Program-made: the position numbers and the translations under genes
Assembly (NCBI GenBank): GCA_023213395.1
Contig: CM041465.1
Span: 111,173,741-111,237,740, forward strand
Length of the DNA stretch: 64,000 nt
From: Cycas panzhihuaensis
Taxonomy: Eukaryota; Cycadophyta
Direction of reading: 5' to 3'
Shown here: piece after piece, positions 58,618 through 64,000 of the stretch
Layout of the letters: each line of letters starts with the position of its first letter
How positions within the stretch are numbered: position 1 is the first letter of the stretch
Notes under the pieces: model-generated
The model's database searches: none
The model's input: the letters and a program-made list of their open reading frames with translations, nothing else
Told to the model about the DNA's origin: nothing

Positions 58618-59797
58618 CTGCCATGGCTGTCGGCTCCTCTGCTCGTGCGACGTCCTCCCCTCCTAGCTCTCCGCTAGCTGTGGGTGCCTCATCCTCGAGC
58701 ACCTCCTCTGCCTGGGCCTCCCTCCTCATAGGGACTGGCTCAACTCTTGTCCCTCCAGATCCCCTCACGATCTGTAGCCTACGGGCCCTAGTCACTAGCC
58801 ACCTGCTCTCATCTGGCGCTCCTGATGGGCCTGCCTCCCCTCTAGAAGCCTCAGATGGACCCTATGCTCCTCCTGTCGTCCCTGAAGTACCTACCTCACT
58901 TGCAGGTCATGATAGGCTAGCCCCATCATCATTATCGTCATCATCTATGGGTGCCCCTACTCCGCCCACCTCGTCATCACTGTCCCACCTCACCGTCTTG
59001 TGTGGCTCCGCTATGTAGTCTCGTAGGGTGAGGAGGTCCAGCGATGTCGCCTCCACTGATCATCGGACGTGGACCTGGTCCTCCATCCCTCTCAGCCGAG
59101 TCTACCATCTGTGGAACATCGGGGCCTGCTCTGCTATGGGATGTGGTCCCCCTGCTGGTGCCACTGCCACAAAATGATCAAAGAACCAGCATTGTAGCAA
59201 TGTGCTATATGATAGTCCTCCTCTGTTGATCATCCTAATAGTATCCATCTATGCAACGAGGTTTGCCGCTATCAAGGTGGCCCAATCCATCCTCTTTTTG
59301 GCTTCGCAATGGCATACTACATCCAACCGGCCACCTGGTATCTCCTTATAGTTCTGCTTCTAGGAAATCTGGAATAGAACGCATAATACGATCAACTTCC
59401 TCACTCGAGGAACTCTGGACATCAATATGGTTTGGAGGAGAGATCCCCTCAGCTCCCACCTGTTAGTCCCTGTGAAGAATTTGCCTCTCTGTCTTTGCCT
59501 CGGTCTAGGTAGTGTCCCAGTGTTCAGCCTCCCGATCGGTACTCCCTATATCCACCAGATGTCTCTCGGTGTAACAATCACATCACCTACCTGAGGTAGG
59601 TGGAATATATGTCTCCTCCTATCCTAATGGGATATGATGTCAACCAATAACCTCTGATCTAATACACATTGAGGTGTCTTCAGGGCCTTGTATAGGCTGC
59701 ACCTCTGCAGGGTCTCCTTGTCCTCCCGGGATGCCATCTCCATGTAGCTCAACATAGCCATACCTACATTCTCGTGGTTATCCACCGCGATGACAGC

Positions 59798-60277
59798 CTG
59801 TCTACATAAAAAATGATCAAAGTCAGCCTCATATCAGTTATCAACACTCATGACTCTCTCTCAACTCTCTCTGTCTAAGATTTGGGGCCTTATGGCCCCT
59901 CCTATATTTTTTTCTCCTTTTCTGCCTCTGTACCATGCTAAACTTAGCAGTATCGCTAAGTTTAGCTCGGGTCCTGCGGCGATTTGGTCCCTGCGGCAAT
60001 GATCGCAGTACTGCGATCTTTGCCGCGATATGAACAGCGACCTCCCAAAGGGGGATTTCTACCCTGAAAAATTAAAAAAAAAATCTTCTAGTGGACCTCG
60101 TGGGGCCTACCGGGACCAGGGCTCCCTAATACCCAAGTCCCCGCCTCTTTCTGGGTCTGATTCAGACTCCAAGAGGCCTATGATTACCCATAAGGGGCAC
60201 TAAAATCACACAAAAACTATAAAAAACCAATGAAATTAAAGCTCTAAAACGGGTTAGGTGCTGTGATATCTACTCAC
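59798..60277 (-). other. Intron 1 of the antisense gene (predicted)
   Basis: Donor CCA/GTGAGT (60,280-60,272). Acceptor GTAGACAG/GCT ends at 59,798, preceded by a T-rich tract. Both sides are phase 0, joining exon 1 to the long exon 2 frame. An alternative acceptor 4 bases earlier (TAG at 59,802) would break the frame. It contains a cluster of perfect or near-perfect hairpins (59,884-60,026). Confidence 0.6.
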
Positions 60278-60460
60278 TGGATCCGGTCTCGTTGTCGCCA
60301 TCTCAGCCTCACGATCCCGTTGGCTCTCTCTACTCTCCAATCCAACAGTCTGATCTCTCCCTGCATGCCTCCAAAGTTGGGCAGCACTTCGCTGCATAAG
60401 GGAATGGCTTTGGTTTCTCATGAGAGCTGGTGAAAATGAATCCATTTTCCGTTCAATTTC

Positions 60461-60468
60461 CTTATATA
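60461..60468 (-). promoter_or_regulatory. Candidate TATA box of the antisense gene
   Basis: On the minus strand this reads TATATAAG in the context GCCTATATAAGGAAATTG. It would place the start of transcription near 60,435, making the ATG at 60,421 the first usable one. A second TATA-like AAATATAAAA lies at 60,591-60,600. Confidence 0.5.
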
Positions 60469-60985
60469 GGCGGGGGCTGCAGTGGGCACTTCTTCCGTTT
60501 TTGGCTCCGCAACAGCCGTTGAGACCGTCCCGTTTCCCCAATTATCTTTGCCTTCTGGCCTCGCTGCCTGTTGTGTTCTTCTAATGCCCTTTTTATATTT
60601 TCTCACTAGTGCATTTATGGTGCCTCATTTCTGCACGTTTTTCTAGCTCCTTTTATCTCGTTTTGTGTGCCACCCCTGTGCATGCCCGAGTTTATACTCA
60701 TTTGGCTTGTTTCATCACCCTGGACTCATTTTCGTAGTCCTTTCTCACTCTTGGGATCCTGAAAGGGGATGCTCCCTTGTTTGGGGATATGTTTTACTTT
60801 CTAAAGTGATCTTTTGGTACTCTAGGACATGCTTTTTCTCCTCTGATTGCTCTGTGATGGTGATCAGACTGCTTGCTCTTGCCCTAGGTAACCTCATTGC
60901 TAGGTCCTCCTACCCTTCACGGCTACTTTTTGCTTACCTTCTAAGTATCGCTTTCATTATTGACTACAAGGACTTTGTGTCACCC

Positions 60986-61440
60986 ATGTCCATCTGCATT
61001 TTTACCGATGGCGGAAGCTGCGGTAACCCTGGACCTTCTGTCGCTGTATGGATTCTCCACAGCCCCTCTAGACATGATCTCCTATGCTCTGGGATCTTCC
61101 TCCCAAAGGCTACTAACAATGAAGCTGAGTATATAGCTATGATTGAAGCCCTTACTGATGCTCTTTATTTTCATCACGGATCCATCATTTTACTTTGTAA
61201 CTCTCAAGTTGTGGTGTCTCATCTCACTCAGGTTTACCAGGTGCAATGCCCTCACTTGAGGACTCTTGCTTCCACCGCCAGATCTCTCCTGGCCCAGTTC
61301 TCTTTTGTCGATATCTAGCATATCCCTCAGGCCCTCAACACTGAGGCAGATAGTCTCATTTGCCTCATCCTTGAGTGTTGCCTTCCTCTTCTTCTTGTTG
61401 TCACGAGGCTTGTCAGCCACCCGTCGCCCAAGCCCCAGGT
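60986..61440 (+). pseudogene. Tat-C archaeal-type RNase H (aRNH)
   Basis: From the ATG at 60,986: I-C-I-F-T-D-G-G-S-C-G-N-P-G (first Asp), T-N-N-E-A-E-Y-I-A-M-I-E-A-L (Glu), L-L-C-N-S-Q-V-V-V-S (third Asp replaced by Asn). After a TAG at 61,316, H-I-P-Q-A-L-N-T-E-A-D-S-L follows (final Asp). This is a type I RNase H of the archaeal-like subfamily, which the Tat lineage carries in addition to the gypsy RNase H. The frame is open far upstream of 60,986, but that part shows no conserved sequence. It lies about 0.4 kb before the PPT. Confidence 0.9.
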
Positions 61441-61807
61441 CATTACGCACCTCACTTTGTGATCCATTCGCACCTCTGAAATCTGGCTACTAATGAGGTT
61501 AAACTATGGTGCCTACCCTTTGCTTACTCTTTTACTTGACTATGCACGTCTTTCTGCATCTTTTGTGGTGGGGGTAGCCCCCTCACCTTTTTCATTTTTC
61601 CAGTCAGTTTCCAGGTGGCTCATAGGCAGCCCTTATGCTATCTCCACTGCTACTTTCATATCCACGCATTCCACCACGACACTCACTAGCACCCTTGCCT
61701 ACTGTTATGATCTTGATTTATATATCTATATACATATGTGCCACTGACAATTGTGTTGCCAGTATTCACCATTGCACTAGGCTTCTTAGCAGTGAGGCTC
61801 CTTTGCC
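61441..61807 (+). other. Region between aRNH and PPT
   Basis: Non-coding. It shares GAGGTTAAACTATG (61,495) and TTGTGTTGCCA (61,752) with Tat-A, so it is a conserved part of the Tat 3' end and not random spacer. Confidence 0.6.
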
Positions 61808-61817
61808 AAGGGGGCAG
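61808..61817 (+). other. Tat-C polypurine tract
   Basis: AAGGGGGCAG directly before the 3' LTR start TGTTTCCC. It primes plus-strand DNA synthesis in this family of elements. Confidence 0.9.
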
Positions 61818-64000
61818 TGTTTCCCGGCTTCCGGGAATGGATACGGAATTATCAACTCAGGTAAGTGTAGGTATGCTTCTCACTTTATCATCGCTTTCTT
61901 TTGATGAGTGTTTGCTTGCATGTTTGCATGTTGTGACCTTGTAGATGATTTTATCTCCGTCTACACTTATTTAGCCTATGACGACTATAGTGGGGGCACA
62001 CTCCCACCAAGTGTGGCACCACGGTGGCCATTCCACTTCTCACATTCTGCCTTACTCACTCCAAGATCCACCTGGCTTGTGCCACCTCTGCCCGTGTGAT
62101 GACCCGTCATTGTTTGGTTGACTTGCCACATCGTTTAAATCTTATTTTTTCTCTTCTGGACTCGTTTGTTATCTTCTTTGCCCTTGGGTAGGTGTCTCAG
62201 CTTCCCATTAGCCTTTTTTATCATTGGTCCACATCCCAGGCTGGCTGTCTGGGCCAGATTTTACCTCCGGGTGAATACTACCATAAACTTTACAGTACAG
62301 CCACAAATTTTGCGGTACCGTGGATTTTGCAGCAGGATGACTGTCCATGTTTGTTTTTTAAAAACTGCCGTGGTAATTTCGCATTTATTGTGAAACTGCC
62401 ACATGTCTCGCGACTTAACTCACCACCAAATGCACCCTAATCACTCACTTTAGGGTTTGGGCTGGGTATTTAAGTCATCATTAACTCATTTTTATGATCT
62501 TTTATTTATTTTTTGGATTGCTCTTTAAGGAAACTGGCCTATGCTCTGCTATTCTCTGTTGCTCTACTACTACTATAGGACCTGTGCCTCTCCTCCAGTG
62601 CCCAGCTCTCCTTTGGTATGGCTAGGACATCTTCCCAGCCCTTCATACGCCTTGGAGAGGGCCCCTTCAGAGAGATCTCAGAGGATTCTTGCTCAGGCAA
62701 CCATCAAGCGTTTTAAGTGCAGGTGTTTCCCTCTAACTCCATTAGCAGGGTTCCAAACCTGATATTCCACAGTTTCTGGGCTCATTTCTCAGCCCCCTTT
62801 CGGTAGCCCTTAACTGAGGCAAGAGCCTCCCCTCCTCTTCTCAAGTATTCATTAATTTGGCCTACTTTCTTATTCAATTGATGCCCTATTTTCCTTGTCC
62901 TCTTGCTTGGTTTTTTGGAGGTTGCTTTTTCCTTTGTTTTGGACTATTTTACTCCTGTTATTAGTGCCTCCTTGCCTGCATTTATTACTTAAGGTAGCGG
63001 CAAAGAGGGGTTGCATAGGGTTTGGGAGAGAGCTGGGTGGATTCTGTACCACCTTCCACGCTTCTCAAGTGGCTCTTAAGCCCCCAAACCTTCCCTCTTA
63101 CCCTGTGCTGTCCTTGGCACTCAAACAAGGGTTTGTTAGGCCTCCCTTAGCCACTGAAATTAGCACTGTCACATGTTGTAGCACTGGTTTGAGGGCTTGT
63201 GCTTTGATCTGGGCAACTCATGTAAGCCTCGACTACTTGCCCTTTTCCCAACTCCTTTCCCGGTAACCCAGTTTGCTCTTCATAGTACCCCGGCTTACTG
63301 TAGGTCCTCTTTGGCTCTTTTAAACTCTCTTTGCCATTATTTCTAGCCATCTTTCTCAACCTTACCCTCGCTGCCTCGTGGCTCTTGGGGGAGATTGGGG
63401 TTGTTCTTTGCGGGAGGTAGGCCACTCTATAAGGCTTACCGGTTACTTTCCATTTACTTTGGTTGTCTTTCTTTACATATTATCATCATTGTATTGATAC
63501 TAACATACACATATTTAAGTTTATATTCACTTTGCTTATACATATATTGTTATGATCTTTTTATTGTATGCTAGCACCCTTTCTCCGGAGAGGGGGAAAT
63601 TATCATTTACTTGCAGGTATTTGGAAAGCACAATGGATCCGGTCCTCTTTCTTCCTTTGTGGGTAAGTGCTTCTATTTATGCTTTACTTTCATACTTCAT
63701 TTGTTACTAGCACTTTGTCCCTTTCTTTCCGTTGTTTGGAACTTTAGTACTTTTCCCGGGGAAGGTAAGGGAGCCCCTCGTTCCAATCCGATGTGGCTCT
63801 TCACGCCCGCCGTGCCTTATGGAGTAGCTTTAGGTGCCTCTTGGGAGCACCACCATTATGACATGCTTCCGTTCTAGGTACATGCCCTCACTCCACTCTA
63901 TCACCTTTTCCTTTTGAGTTCTTTTACATAGTAGTAATTAGCTCATTAGAAACAAAAAGGAAATCAACTTTGCTTTGATTCATACTTTATTCGCTTTATC
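61818..64000 (+). repeat. Tat-C 3' LTR (cut by the window end)
   Basis: It is colinear with 47,724-49,902 of the 5' LTR. The remaining ~540 bp should lie beyond the window. It retains the first splice-like donor (AG/GTAAGT at 61,859-61,866) and the TATA-like motif (62,467-62,474). In the second donor (49,564-49,571) the CAG before GTAAGT reads TGG here. Confidence 0.95.

Larger units (their letters stand above)
57911..60445 (-). pseudogene. Antisense three-exon PMD-like gene inside Tat-C
   Basis: Minus-strand exon 1 (up to 60,445; in-frame ATGs at 60,445, 60,421, 60,397 and 60,301) ends ...T-T-R-P-D-P at 60,278. Exon 2 (59,797-58,618) begins A-V-I-A-V-D-N-H-E and contains L-Y-K-A-L-K-T-P-Q-C and F-H-L-P-Q-V-G-D-V-I-V-T-P-R-D-I-W-W-I, then G-V-P-I-G. 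It later reads L-L-Q-C-W-F-F-D-H, a plant mobile domain (aminotransferase-like) pattern. It ends in an acidic linker. Exon 3 (58,506-57,911) encodes a coiled coil (E-L-D-E-A-R-R-E-R-D-E-L-R-R-R-V-Q-A-L) and a basic tail. Introns of 480 and 111 bp have matching phases (0 and 1). Stops (for example after I-I-S-H and I-W-W-I) and at least one frameshift break this copy. Function is unknown. Confidence 0.75.
47724..64000 (+). mobile_element. Tat-C: near-complete Tat-lineage Ty3/gypsy retrotransposon
   Basis: 5' LTR, PBS, gag, protease, RT, RNase H and integrase lie in one main frame. They are followed by an antisense gene, an archaeal-type RNase H, a PPT and a 3' LTR that leaves the window. The combination of two RNase H domains, a non-Met PBS and a long 3' region is characteristic of the Tat lineage. 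It is inserted in the copia F RNase H. The target duplication predicted from the left flank is ACCTC (47,719-47,723), which should recur near 64.5 kb. Confidence 0.9.

Noticed and set aside
58584-59018. Plus-strand Ser/Pro-rich open frame
   Set aside because: It is the complement of the acidic linker of the antisense gene. Its Ser/Ala/Pro richness follows from the GAG/GAC codons on the other strand.
1-64000. Host protein-coding gene, tRNA, rRNA, CRISPR array or bacterial operon
   Set aside because: I found no tRNA A/B box pairs with a cloverleaf, no rRNA signature, no regularly spaced identical repeats, no ribosome-binding-site/operon structure, and no exon set outside transposons. tRNA-like strings are primer-binding sites.

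Overview
This is plant nuclear DNA from a large, repeat-dominated genome. Every recognisable coding trace belongs to LTR retrotransposons of plant type: Ty1/copia elements primed by initiator-Met tRNA, Ty3/gypsy chromovirus-like elements, and the plant-specific Tat lineage with its extra archaeal-type RNase H. I found no host gene, tRNA, rRNA or organellar sequence. The many old, unexcised copies fit a slow-turnover seed-plant genome (gymnosperm or large-genome angiosperm), but the sequence alone does not identify the clade.

Layout. (1) 1-1.76 kb: 3' end of a gag-only copia-like element (TR-GAG copy 1). (2) 4.4-6.9 kb: copia A (+) with an in-frame deletion of nearly all RT/RNase H. (3) 6.9-11.1 kb: copia B (-). 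(4) 11.5-15.05 kb: gypsy C (+), with PBS, gag, protease and RT relics. (5) 15.2-21.7 kb: Tat-B (-), with a gag relic and one LTR, separated by unrelated DNA. (6) 22.7-40.3 kb: Tat-A (+), a Tat element without pol. Its 3' LTR is split by TR-GAG copy 2 (29,294-38,707, -), which is itself split by copia D (31,323-36,437, -). (7) 40.3-43.6 kb: chromovirus E (-), which interrupts the Tat-A 3' LTR and is cut by TR-GAG copy 3 (43,626 onward, +). (8) 46.45-47.72 kb: copia F (-), cut within its RNase H by Tat-C. (9) 47,724-64,000: Tat-C (+), the youngest and most complete element, with a 2.7 kb 5' LTR, PBS, gag, protease, RT, RNase H, integrase, an antisense gene, an archaeal-type RNase H, a PPT and a 3' LTR that runs off the window.

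The most interesting object is inside Tat-C. Between integrase and the second RNase H, the minus strand carries what looks like a three-exon gene (57,911 to about 60,445). It has a TATA box, two introns whose donor and acceptor phases agree, a plant mobile domain (PMD)-like exon and a coiled-coil exon. The first intron holds three strong hairpins. The Tat-C map is therefore gag-pol (+), converging on the antisense PMD gene (-), which diverges from the aRNH (+).

All elements are decayed. In Tat-C gag-pol the damage is almost entirely TAG/TGA stops, the pattern expected from cytosine-methylation decay. The 46 kb to its left is much more AT-rich, consistent with longer exposure to the same process. 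Coordinates of relics are approximate unless they rest on LTR, PBS or PPT boundaries.
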